Below, piece after piece: positions 8,385-15,296 of a stretch of DNA of 19,510 nucleotides. Both the position numbers and the translations under genes were made by a program. Location: NCBI GenBank assembly GCA_039180865.1, contig JBCDCZ010000055.1:1-19510 (forward strand). Reading direction: 5' to 3'. Source of the DNA: JBCDCU01 sp039180865 (lineage in GTDB: Bacteria; Pseudomonadota; Alphaproteobacteria; Rhizobiales; JACESI01). The notes below the pieces were generated by a model. The model saw only the letters and a list, made by a program, of their open reading frames with translations. It did not search any database and had not been told where the DNA came from. Each line of letters opens with the position of its first letter. Positions within the stretch are counted from its first letter, which is position 1.

Positions 8385-8786
8385 TTACTCAGCCTCACTC
8401 TCAAGCTCTGCAGTTGAGATCCCGAGCTTCTCAAGCCCCTCCTCCAGATGATCGCCAAGCCGGGGCGTGCCGAGAAGATAGGGAACGGTGCGCTCGCCCT
8501 GCTGACCGCGGGCTTCCTCCAGATAGTCCTCAAAGCTCTCCTCACCGTCATCGCTGCGGCCGAGCCACATGAGTGCGACGAGTTCCGCCTTCTGAGTTTC
8601 GGTAAGGTCGGAAATCCAGTTGGTCAGTTCCTCGACCGTGGGATCATCCGACGTGTTTCCAAGGACTGCCAGCACGTTGCCGCCATCATCGTCGGCAGAC
8701 TTAATATCAGCCGCTTCCTTCACGTCGAATTCGCGCGCCTTCAAAATGATCCAGGCCACCGTGTCGAGCGGGATTGAAAGCATGCG
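8385..8786 (-). CDS. DUF3775 domain protein
   Basis: A 133-residue acidic soluble protein of the DUF3775 family, which is common in alphaproteobacteria and has no known function. Recognisable features are the opening MLSIPLDTVAWIILKAREFD, the central DPTVEELTNWISDLTETQKAELVALMWLGR, and the C-terminal EARGQ...VPYLLGTPRLGDHLEEGLEKLGIS. The start at 8786 was chosen because AAAGGAG lies directly upstream at good spacing; an upstream ATG at 8825 would add 13 residues not seen in the family pattern. No signal peptide or membrane segment is visible. It has no close same-strand partner: the VOC gene upstream is about 170 nt away. Confidence 0.8.
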   Translation of the reverse strand, partial: RMLSIPLDTVAWIILKAREFDVKEAADIKSADDDGGNVLAVLGNTSDDPTVEELTNWISDLTETQKAELVALMWLGRSDDGEESFEDYLEEARGQQGERTVPYLLGTPRLGDHLEEGLEKLGISTAELESEAE

Positions 8787-8953
8787 GCACTCCTTTATGA
8801 CGTCTTTCAAAGAGGTCTTTGTCATCGAGCGGATCTTCGATCGACCACCTCTTCAAATTACAACAGGTCACCGCTCAACGCAAAAGATGGCATCCGGTTA
8901 CCGGCCATACATTTTGCCGCTGCCACGGGACAGTTTGGACCCTTTCGCTCAGC

Positions 8954-9340
8954 CTAAGGCGTGTCGAAATAAACGAAACTCATCTTGTTTCCGTCAAGGT
9001 CGCGGGCATAGGCGCCGAAAAAATCCGGTCCGTATAAGGGTCGGGGGCCCGGGCTTCCTTCATTCTGAGCCCCCTGCGACAGGGCCATTTCATGGACTTT
9101 TTGCACCTCTTCCGGGCTCTCGCATAAAAAGCCGACCATGTTGCCGTTGCCGGGCGCTGCCGTCTGTTCATTAAACGGCGTTACGACCCAAATCCTGCCG
9201 CCCCCGCGAAGCTCAAAACAAAAGGCATTCGGCATATAATTTGCCACAATCCTGCCCCCGATCATTGGCAGAATCGCGTCATAAAAGACGCGGGCTCTTA
9301 TGAGATCGTTCGACCCGAGCGTCACATAATTGAGGGACAT
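8954..9340 (-). CDS. VOC-superfamily (glyoxalase/dioxygenase fold) protein
   Basis: A 128-residue single VOC protein. It opens with LNYVTLGSNDLIRARVFYDAIL, the usual first beta-alpha unit, and closes with the DLDGNKMSFVYF strand. A possible metal ligand is Glu in FCFELRGGG; Tyr and Asp near the C-terminus (GAYARDLDGNK) are in the usual place of the second half-site. VOC proteins include glyoxalase I, dioxygenases and antibiotic-binding proteins, so the activity cannot be assigned. AGGAG precedes the ATG. About 90 nt upstream is AATATT-ACC-AATATT (9429-9443), which could be an operator but is too short to call. Confidence 0.82.
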   Translation of the reverse strand: MSLNYVTLGSNDLIRARVFYDAILPMIGGRIVANYMPNAFCFELRGGGRIWVVTPFNEQTAAPGNGNMVGFLCESPEEVQKVHEMALSQGAQNEGSPGPRPLYGPDFFGAYARDLDGNKMSFVYFDTP

Positions 9341-9698
9341 GGCAAAATCTCCTGCAGATCAAAGAGAAAGAGGGTTGCGCGAAGATCATCCAGTTTCATC
9401 AGAGGCGTCATCAACGTCTGAATTTGATAATATTACCAATATTTTACACTGAATAGGTGCGAAGTTGGAGCAATCCAGAACGTCGCTTCCTCGATAGGTG
9501 CCGGGTCCTCACAACGGCAGCAATATCAAACTGCGCAGGGCTTTATGTTTGAAATGTTCATCCGCAGAATAGTCGGGAAAAGCGGCGTCCCGGAGAAACC
9601 GTATTCACGATCCGGTCGAGACCCAATGATCGTCAAACATGCATGGCAGCGGGACCGCTTTTTTCGCGCTATGCGGCCTCAACACACCGCTTATCCAT
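9341..9698. other. Intergenic stretch, no gene recognised
   Basis: Between the VOC gene and the end of the FAH gene. It includes the AT-rich upstream region of the VOC gene with the short repeat AATATT-ACC-AATATT at 9429-9443. A small hairpin followed by a T-run sits near 9650-9663, but it points to the + strand, where no gene ends. Short open frames here have no family features. Confidence 0.5.
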
Positions 9699-10535
9699 TT
9701 ATCGCGCCAACGAGATCTCTTGTTTGCCGAGACCGGTGATTTCACTCGTCACGGTTTGCCCGGCTTCCAGGAAAACTTTTGGATTGCGGCCAAATCCAAC
9801 GCCGGACGGGGTCCCGGTTGCGATAATATCGCCCGCTTCAAGCGCCATGAAAGTGCTGACTTTGCTTATGAGCGTCGGAACGTCGAAGATCATCGTGCCA
9901 GTAGTCCCTTCCTGGCGGGTCTCATCATCCACAGAAAGCGTGAGGGAAAGGCTGTTTAAATCACCAATCTCATCGGGCGTGACGAGCCAGGGGCCAACCG
10001 GACCCGCGCCCGGGAATGACTTTCCCTTCACCCATTGGCCGGTTCCCTTGAATTGCCAATCTCGGGCGGACAGATCGTTCACGACGCAATAACCGGCGAC
10101 ATGTTCAAGGGCCTGCTCTTTCGGGATCCGGTAACCGGGCGCACCAATCACGATGCCGAGTTCAACCTCCCAGTCGAGTTCGTCGACAGCTTCGGGGATG
10201 GTTACGATATCGGAGGGGCCTGCAATGCAATTCGGTGCTTTCATGAAAATGATGGGCTCTTCCGGAAGCTCCATGCCAGTTTCTGCCGCATGGTCTTTAT
10301 AATTCAATCCAATCGCGATGAATTTGGGGGGCTGCGGGACGCAGGGCCCCAGACGTGTTCCCGCCGGCACTTTCGGAAGTTCGCCGGGATTGACCGACCC
10401 AATCGCTCCGAACCAGTCCTTTGAAAACGGAACTGCGTCCTTCAATCCGTCGACGCCGGACAGATCATGGACCATATCATTCGCCAGAAGCCCAAAGGAT
10501 TCCGCTCCAGCTTCACCCCATCTAACAATACGCAT
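9699..10535 (-). CDS. Fumarylacetoacetate hydrolase (FAH)-family enzyme
   Basis: A 278-residue FAH-family protein, the normal length for the short bacterial branch that cleaves or hydrates acylpyruvates and diketo acids. Visible motifs are FIAIGLNYKDHAAE (72-85), PIIFMKAPN, the metal-binding pair in DWEVELG (Glu123 and Glu125), the third ligand Asp154 in VVNDLSARDW, GKSFPGAGPVGPW, and the C-terminal GDIIATGTPSGVG loop. The start at 10535 follows AAAGGAG; starting earlier would add an unrelated 29-residue tail. It lies 134 nt after the racemase-like gene, in the same direction, with tandem 10-bp repeats between them. In sugar-acid pathways such hydrolases cut 2,4-diketo-3-deoxy acids after an enolase-superfamily dehydratase has acted, so the pairing suggests a catabolic route. 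The exact substrate is unknown. Confidence 0.88.
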   Translation of the reverse strand: MRIVRWGEAGAESFGLLANDMVHDLSGVDGLKDAVPFSKDWFGAIGSVNPGELPKVPAGTRLGPCVPQPPKFIAIGLNYKDHAAETGMELPEEPIIFMKAPNCIAGPSDIVTIPEAVDELDWEVELGIVIGAPGYRIPKEQALEHVAGYCVVNDLSARDWQFKGTGQWVKGKSFPGAGPVGPWLVTPDEIGDLNSLSLTLSVDDETRQEGTTGTMIFDVPTLISKVSTFMALEAGDIIATGTPSGVGFGRNPKVFLEAGQTVTSEITGLGKQEISLAR

Positions 10536-10610
10536 CGCGCCTTCACTCCTTTGCTTCTTTTCGTGTGTTCGTATCTGGCCGCCGTCTGACAGGCTCTGAC
10601 TTCCAATCCC

Positions 10611-10647
10611 ACTCAGGCCCACTCAGGCCCACTCAAGCCCACTGGGC
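10611..10647. repeat. 10-bp tandem repeats plus palindrome between the racemase-like and FAH genes
   Basis: ACTCAGGCCC occurs twice in a row (10611-10630), followed by ACTCAAGCCC (10631-10640) and a partial fourth copy. The last unit runs into GCCCACTGGGC (10637-10647), a palindrome of 5-bp arms around one base. The 10-bp period is close to one helical turn, so the units would face the same side of the DNA. Whether a protein binds here is unknown. Confidence 0.65.
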
Positions 10648-10669
10648 GGCGCAAATTGCGGTCGGCGGA

Positions 10670-11797
10670 TCAGATCTCGTATAGAAAGTCCTTCACAGCA
10701 TCTTCATTCCAACTGATCCCGATACCGGGCCGATCGGGGATCTGGATTTCGCTGTCTTCAAGCGTGAAGGGGTGAGCGACAATCGGGTCTGCCCAATCCT
10801 GCCATTCGAGCCAATGGGCCGTCGGCGTCACGCGCATGAGGTGGGCCGATATTTCGGGGTAGAGATGCGTCGACATGGGAACGCCCTGCGCACTTGCAAT
10901 CGCCGCTGTGCGTAGCCAGCCGGTGACACCGCCAATGCGCATCATATCGGGCATGATGAAATCACATGCGCTACGCAGGATGGCGTCGGCCGCGATGCCC
11001 GGCCCGTAGAAGTTCTCTCCGATCTGGATCGGCGTTTTCAGGCGGCGGCGCAGCTCTTTAAATCCTGCGATCTGTTCGTAAGGGATTGGTTCTTCGAACC
11101 AGTAGAGCCCCGCATCATCAAGCGCCTGACAGAGATGGATCGCTCGATCAAGCGATAGACCCTGATTGAAGTCCACCATGAGATTGACATCCTCGCCAAT
11201 CCCGGACCGCACCTCGTCGAGGGCCCGCAGATCGTCGGTGAGGCGGTCGCGGCCAAGACGGAGTTTCAACCCTTGAAAGCCGCCTTCAGCAACCAGTGCT
11301 TTTGCTTCATCGCCCTGACCGTCGGGATCAGAAAGCCAGAGCCCGCCGCTGTTATAGGCTTTGACGCCGCCCAGTGTCCCGCCAAGAAATTCGGCGAGAG
11401 GAAGCTCCGCGCGTTTTGCCGCCGCATCCCAAAGCGCCATATCGATGCCGGAGACAGCAATCATTGAGACGCCTTCAAGCCCGATCAGCGACAGGGATTT
11501 GCGGGCCTGATCGAAAAAGGCCGCATGGCCGATTGGTCTCTCCTTGAATGCGTCCACCAGATCATGAATGGCTGGCGCCACGTAACGCGCCGCATTATGG
11601 AGGTAAGGCTCGAGATAACTCGTTCCGATCACTCCGTCGTCCATTTCAAGATCGATGAGGACGACAGGCCAGCGGTCAAACAGACCAACCTTGGAGACGA
11701 TCGGGCGCTTCAGCGGGACGCTGACCGCGCGGACACGAACACGCTTCATTGTCTGTGCGTCCGTCCTGGCATCTCCCATTTTCAAAGAAACGGTCAC
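10670..11797 (-). CDS. Mandelate-racemase-like enolase-superfamily enzyme with a KxR motif
   Basis: A 375-residue enolase-superfamily enzyme whose whole length resembles Pseudomonas mandelate racemase (MR), down to PDMMRIGGVTGW, STHLYPEISAHL, TPTAHWLEWQD and PDRPGIGI near the C-terminus. By eye alignment the metal ligands are Asp209, Glu235 and Glu261. The His-Asp dyad is Asp284 and His311, and the acid corresponding to MR Glu317 is Glu331. The lysine motif is LKLR: Lys178 matches MR Lys164, but Arg180 replaces the catalytic base Lys166. Such enzymes abstract the alpha proton of a carboxylate, so a racemase or acid dehydratase is expected. The GTG start overlaps the upstream stop as GTGA, indicating translational coupling to the GAF-like gene; an alternative ATG start lies at 11749. 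FAH follows downstream. Confidence 0.88.
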   Translation of the reverse strand: MTVSLKMGDARTDAQTMKRVRVRAVSVPLKRPIVSKVGLFDRWPVVLIDLEMDDGVIGTSYLEPYLHNAARYVAPAIHDLVDAFKERPIGHAAFFDQARKSLSLIGLEGVSMIAVSGIDMALWDAAAKRAELPLAEFLGGTLGGVKAYNSGGLWLSDPDGQGDEAKALVAEGGFQGLKLRLGRDRLTDDLRALDEVRSGIGEDVNLMVDFNQGLSLDRAIHLCQALDDAGLYWFEEPIPYEQIAGFKELRRRLKTPIQIGENFYGPGIAADAILRSACDFIMPDMMRIGGVTGWLRTAAIASAQGVPMSTHLYPEISAHLMRVTPTAHWLEWQDWADPIVAHPFTLEDSEIQIPDRPGIGISWNEDAVKDFLYEI

Positions 11798-12345
11798 GCG
11801 GCTTTTGCCTTCAAGGCCGCCTCGCGGCTTGCGAGAAGCGCTTTAACCTTGCGGAGGCCAAGTCCAACCGGTTCCGGTTCAAGCTTGAAGGGTGACCGGC
11901 TGACCTCTGCAACCACCGGCTCCAAAGTCGCCATCAGGTCCGGGGTGAATGCGCCTTTCGTCTTGCTCCAGAAGTTAAGGACGGTCGGATAGCCCCCGAA
12001 AGAGACTGGAAACTTCATGTTGGCGCTGACCGCAACGGCATAAAAGGCAAGGTCAGCGTGGTCGGTCCAATCCTGTTCCGTCACGAGATAGGGATCGCCC
12101 TCCTCAATGACCTGAAACGTCCGACTTCCTTCGCGATCTGCATAAATTCCCGTGTTACCAAGAAGCGGCTCAAGATCATCAACCTGCGCGACACGCGGGA
12201 GATAGGCCGTGTAAGGGTCGAGTTGCACGGCAGCACATAAACGATCAACGGGAAGCTCCGTCCGCAAAGCGTCGAAAAACCGCTGGTAATGGGCATTACT
12301 CGTCAAGGCTGTGCGGGCGATGCGGGAAAGGTGCTCAAGATTCAT
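11794..12345 (-). CDS. Uncharacterised GAF-like protein coupled to the racemase-like gene
   Basis: A 183-residue soluble protein that I do not recognise by name. Residues about 1-150 look like a GAF domain: an N-terminal helix (RIARTALTSNAHYQRFFDALRTEL), a DRLCAAVQLD strand, a TFQVIEEGDPYLVTEQDW middle, and the closing pattern FPVSFGGYPTVLNFWSKTKGAFTPDLMATLEPVVAEVS, which mirrors the small-molecule-binding GAF fold. The C-terminal 30 residues are a basic, Ala/Lys-rich helix. There is no enzyme, DNA-binding or kinase module attached. AGGAGG sits just before the ATG at 12345, a stronger site than any earlier start. The stop overlaps the next gene's start. A free-standing GAF protein could sense the operon's substrate or modulate the enzyme, but that is inference. 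Confidence 0.65.
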   Translation of the reverse strand: MNLEHLSRIARTALTSNAHYQRFFDALRTELPVDRLCAAVQLDPYTAYLPRVAQVDDLEPLLGNTGIYADREGSRTFQVIEEGDPYLVTEQDWTDHADLAFYAVAVSANMKFPVSFGGYPTVLNFWSKTKGAFTPDLMATLEPVVAEVSRSPFKLEPEPVGLGLRKVKALLASREAALKAKAA

Positions 12346-12426
12346 TTTGGGGGCCTCCTGGATTCTCCACATGAGTGGCGTTTCGACAGTCAGGAAACCA
12401 CACCGCCCAACTTACATCAAATTCAT

Positions 12427-12450
12427 AATATTAATTTTTTTATTGATATT
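12427..12450. promoter_or_regulatory. AT-rich imperfect palindrome between the LysR gene and its likely target operon
   Basis: AATATTAAT (12427-12435) and ATTGATATT (12442-12450) pair at eight of nine positions around six T residues. It lies immediately after the LysR stop and about 80 nt before the GAF-like gene start, in a strongly AT-rich block. It could be a LysR-type binding site or part of the operon promoter. The stem is too AT-rich to be a convincing terminator. Confidence 0.35.
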
Positions 12451-12453
12451 TTT

Positions 12454-13338
12454 TCATGCAATGATCTGCTGCATAGTCGTTGAGACCAGCGCCGCGACAG
12501 GGGCAAGACGCGTTTCCTGCTTCGGTTGAATCTCTGTTACTGTAACCCCGAAGTTCAGATCGGGAAGCGGAAGCGTCACCAAATCGTATCGCTCCAATAT
12601 GCTGCCTACCAATGCCGACGGCACGAGTGTGAGCGCCTGCCCGGATTGCGCGATCTGCAACTGCAACTCCAGGCTGTTGACCTCGACGCGAATGTTGACC
12701 GGGTTGCCTGACCGGTGAAGGGCGGCGCTCAATTGGCGACGATAACCACAGCCCTCGGGATTCAACGCCCAACCGATCTCATTCAGCTTTGTCAGGTCTC
12801 CTTCAAGCCGCGCGAGACTTGGGTGCCCAACGGCGGAAACCAGGCTGTTTACGATGGGCTTTGCCCTAAGGTCAGACGGGGCAACCTCTCCGGCACTCAT
12901 AATGATCCAGGCAAGATCGAGGTCATTATTTCGAACGCGGTCAATTAAGGGACCGGTCCAGTCCGCCCGGTATATGAGCGACACCTTGGGAAAATCGGGC
13001 ATTATATGGAGGCTCGATCCTCGTAACACGAGCGGCGCAATCGCATGGGCAAGGCCGATCCGAAAAGCCCCGCTGGGAGTACCTGCGTTATCGAACGCAT
13101 CGATAAAATCATCCGTTGCCGAAAGGATCTTTCGGGCATGACACAGGGCAAGCTCACCGTCTCTCGTGAGGGCAAGCGGCTTACTGGTACGATCAAACAG
13201 ACTGGCTCCCAATTGCTCTTCAAGCCGCTGAATGACACGGCTTGCTGCTGACTGCGTCAGGCCGATTACATCGGCTGCGGCCTGAATGGAGCCAATCTCG
13301 GCTATCTTGATGAAGACGTTCAGATCTTGCGAGCGCAT
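12454..13338 (-). CDS. LysR-family transcriptional regulator
   Basis: A 294-residue LysR-type regulator of normal length. The N-terminal winged helix-turn-helix is clear: DLNVFIKIAEIGSIQAAADV then LTQSAASRVIQRLEEQLGASLFDR, with the recognition helix at about residues 28-42, followed by the linker helix (ELALCHARKIL). Residues about 90-290 form the effector-binding domain with two Rossmann-like lobes (FRIGLAHAIAPLVLRG; LQLQIAQSGQALTLVPSALVG). The ATG has no obvious ribosome-binding site. The gene is on the same strand as, and 108 nt upstream of, the GAF-like/racemase-like/FAH genes, which are its natural candidate targets. The inducer is unknown. Confidence 0.92.
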   Translation of the reverse strand: MRSQDLNVFIKIAEIGSIQAAADVIGLTQSAASRVIQRLEEQLGASLFDRTSKPLALTRDGELALCHARKILSATDDFIDAFDNAGTPSGAFRIGLAHAIAPLVLRGSSLHIMPDFPKVSLIYRADWTGPLIDRVRNNDLDLAWIIMSAGEVAPSDLRAKPIVNSLVSAVGHPSLARLEGDLTKLNEIGWALNPEGCGYRRQLSAALHRSGNPVNIRVEVNSLELQLQIAQSGQALTLVPSALVGSILERYDLVTLPLPDLNFGVTVTEIQPKQETRLAPVAALVSTTMQQIIA

Positions 13339-13696
13339 GATAAAAACTCATGTTTTTTCCGAATACAGACTATTTCAGAATGTACGCTGTACGGTGACTA
13401 ACCCGCAAGATCCCTTGTTTGGAGTTTCAACTGCCGCTCGATAGTGGCGCAGCAATTCCGCTCGCTGTTTCGATCGAGTGTGATTGGGCTTTTTCCCTGT
13501 CTTTCGCCGCAATCGCGTTAATGCCGTTTGTGTGCGAGCAGAAAGATCAATCCGGATATAGGCACTTCGGCAAGCGGTCAGAATGAGGCCACCGAAATGG
13601 AACCCATTTCATTCCCACCCGGCAGGCCAGCACCCGTCTTCCGTCTGGACGACGGGTCAGGCTACGGGTTTCGTTCCCGGCAAATCCAGAACGCCG
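13339..13696. other. Intergenic stretch, no gene recognised
   Basis: Separates the LysR gene from the end of the peptidase gene. An inverted repeat ACCCGTC/GACGGGT (13632-13638 and 13651-13657, 12-nt loop) lies about 40 nt beyond the peptidase stop but lacks a T-run. Nothing else with family or RNA-gene character was seen. Confidence 0.5.
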
Positions 13697-14206
13697 TCAG
13701 CGTTTGCGGCGCTTACGGCATTTATAATGCCAGGATCTCTTTTTACCGACATCCACATGAACAATGCCGCGACATCCATAGGTTCCGACACCGCCGACTT
13801 CCGGCAGGGAGCGTAAATAGCGGGCGAGCTTATAATGGCTTACGCCTTTAACCGAGATGTCTGCAGCCTCACAGCGCATGTGAGCTGAGTTGCGCGCGCC
13901 ACCGACCCGTCGATTCATACGAGGGCTTCGATAGCCGGACTTCACCACCGGCGGCACGCCGTATTTCTTACCGACCTTGGCCAGGATGGTCTTCAATCGG
14001 CTCGGAAAACACTTCGTTGCGACTCTGCTATGCTGCACCGTGTAGGTGAGAAGCGTGCGTGATTTAAGCTTATTGCGATTGGTCGCGATGCTCCGATCCG
14101 CCGTCGGTTCAATGCCGCTTCCACCACCTGCCAATTCATTTTGCGTCGCGCACGAAGCAGTGAACACCGCACACAGAAGTACGGCAAAAACCCTTGCGTT
14201 TAACAT
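13697..14206 (-). CDS. Small M15-type (VanY/YcbK-like) peptidase, probable lipoprotein
   Basis: A 169-residue exported protein. The N-terminus is a hydrophobic signal ending in a lipobox-like TASC with Cys19, so it may be lipid-anchored. The catalytic domain occupies about residues 65-155 and has the M15 pattern SGYRSPRMNRRVGGARNSAHMRCEAADI, then VHVDVG. The three zinc ligands expected in this family are present as His109, Asp116 and His150. M15 enzymes cut D-Ala-D-Ala or other peptidoglycan cross-links in the periplasm. The mature N-terminus is a Ser/Gly/Thr-rich linker and the C-terminus ends in a very basic KCRKRRKR tail. Four cysteines (Cys66, 112, 145 and 163) besides Cys19 could form disulphides. 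The ribosome-binding site is poor and no operon partner is visible. Confidence 0.82.
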   Translation of the reverse strand: MLNARVFAVLLCAVFTASCATQNELAGGGSGIEPTADRSIATNRNKLKSRTLLTYTVQHSRVATKCFPSRLKTILAKVGKKYGVPPVVKSGYRSPRMNRRVGGARNSAHMRCEAADISVKGVSHYKLARYLRSLPEVGGVGTYGCRGIVHVDVGKKRSWHYKCRKRRKR

Positions 14207-14632
14207 TGAGCTTTTCTTGATTAGTTTTCATTTTAACTGCCGCACCAACGCGACGTTATTGAATAATAAAAGCAGAATAAATTGATATTTTTAGGACTGG
14301 TTAATGTTAATGGTTACTTTCAAATGCCAATAACTTTGAAAGGACTATGGCGCAATTAAGTGACAAACCAGTGATTCGCCGGACTCGCTAAATAACTGTG
14401 TCTGATCTTTGGCTTTGCTTGGGCCAGGATCGGGAAAGCTGATGACCTTCTCCAGGCGATTTGGTTTGGAGCGATTTGACAGAGAATCGGCACCACACGG
14501 TTTGCCGGGCGTGCCTATGAGGAGGCTTGGCAAGACAGTTCAGAACAAACCGCCTCATGCCCTCATCGTCCGTGTCTTTTAAACGGTTCAACCGGTCCTG
14601 ATTGGAACGTTGTTTCGGCGGGCACCAGAAGG
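14207..14632. other. Intergenic stretch, no gene recognised
   Basis: Lies between the peptidase start and the end of the tetR-like gene. The first 130 nt are AT-rich and probably hold the peptidase promoter. The remainder has short minus-strand open frames of 62-67 residues with no ribosome-binding site and no recognisable family. No transposon ends or RNA genes were seen. Confidence 0.5.
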
Positions 14633-15229
14633 TCAGTCACCCGCCAAGGCTGTGAGCAGCGCATCCAGAACTTGCAGATGATCCTCGGGGTCGTCCCCTT
14701 CCGAAATCGCCAATGCGGCCCGATCGAACATCGCTGAAAGCTGCGCGGTCAGAGCGTCAATTGGCAGCCTTCTGATTTCATTGGCTTTCATTGCCTCAGT
14801 GAGACCCACGCGCAAAGTGTCCGCAGAGGTTTCGCGGTCAATCCTGTCGAGTTCAATCTGTCCGAGCACGGCCGGCCCATCCAGAAGTATGATGCGCACA
14901 CGTCCTTGGTCCTTCATCGCGCGGAGGTAGCCTCGCCCCCCTTGGCGAAGAGCGTCCACTGCGGAGCCGGGCGCATTTCCGGCTGAGGCCGTAATCTCAT
15001 CAGCGACTGCGATGTATTCTCCCGCGACCACGGCACGAAAGATCGCCAGCTTGTCCTCGAAGTGATGATAGAGCGCGCCTCGCGTCACCCCGGCAGCCTT
15101 GGCAATTTCAGGCGTAGAGGTTTCGGCATACCCCTTCCCGGCGAAGAGAGCCCTCGCGGCGGAGACGAGCGCAGACCGGGTGGCCTCTGTACGGGATTTA
15201 TTCGTACGTGTCTGATTTTCCAGTTGCAT
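14633..15229 (-). CDS. TetR-family transcriptional repressor
   Basis: A 198-residue TetR-family protein. The N-terminal DNA-binding domain reads TRSALVSAARALFAGKGYAETSTPEIAKAAGVTRGALYHHFEDKLAIFRAV, with the helix-turn-helix at about residues 39-58. The C-terminal domain (about 75-198) is all-helical and would bind a small ligand. The gene is divergent from the VOC gene at 15297, and two identical-core palindromes lie in the 67-nt gap. One touches its own start codon, so it almost certainly represses both itself and the VOC gene. Only a weak AGG, inside that operator, precedes the ATG. The inducer is unknown; the IorAB operon downstream of the VOC gene is a possible further target. Confidence 0.92.
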   Translation of the reverse strand: MQLENQTRTNKSRTEATRSALVSAARALFAGKGYAETSTPEIAKAAGVTRGALYHHFEDKLAIFRAVVAGEYIAVADEITASAGNAPGSAVDALRQGGRGYLRAMKDQGRVRIILLDGPAVLGQIELDRIDRETSADTLRVGLTEAMKANEIRRLPIDALTAQLSAMFDRAALAISEGDDPEDHLQVLDALLTALAGD

Positions 15230-15246
15230 ACATACAGCCTGTATGT
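15230..15246. promoter_or_regulatory. TetR operator 1
   Basis: ACATACAGCCTGTATGT is a perfect 8-bp inverted repeat around one base. It abuts the tetR start codon (ATG at 15229-15227 on the minus strand) and overlaps its only ribosome-binding candidate. The core CATACAG-N-CTGTATG is repeated in operator 2. Confidence 0.85.
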
Positions 15247-15257
15247 TTTATTTCCTC

Positions 15258-15276
15258 AACATACAGACTGTATGTT
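15258..15276. promoter_or_regulatory. TetR operator 2
   Basis: AACATACAGACTGTATGTT is a perfect 9-bp inverted repeat around one base, with the same core as operator 1. Centre-to-centre spacing between the two is 29 bp, a little under three helical turns. It lies 20 nt before the VOC start, upstream of its ribosome-binding site. Confidence 0.85.
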
Positions 15277-15296
15277 TCTAACGGAGGAGACGCAAC

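Noticed and set aside
9650..9663. Small hairpin AGCG-GGAC-CGCT followed by six T residues, like an intrinsic terminator
   Set aside because: The stem is only 4-5 bp and it points to the + strand, where no gene ends nearby; the FAH gene ends on the minus strand, in which direction there is no T-run.
9699..13338. A true mandelate degradation operon
   Set aside because: The racemase homologue lacks the Lys166 equivalent, and no mandelate dehydrogenase, benzoylformate decarboxylase or aldehyde dehydrogenase is present; FAH hydrolase is not part of that pathway.
13528..13851. + strand open frame of 107 codons across the end of the M15 gene
   Set aside because: It overlaps the M15 domain on the other strand, including zinc ligand His150, has no family features, and has no ribosome-binding site.
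14345..14591. Two overlapping minus-strand frames of 62-67 codons between the peptidase and tetR genes
   Set aside because: No ribosome-binding site, no recognisable domain, and a codon pattern unlike the neighbouring genes; there are no transposase motifs or terminal repeats to suggest a decayed element.
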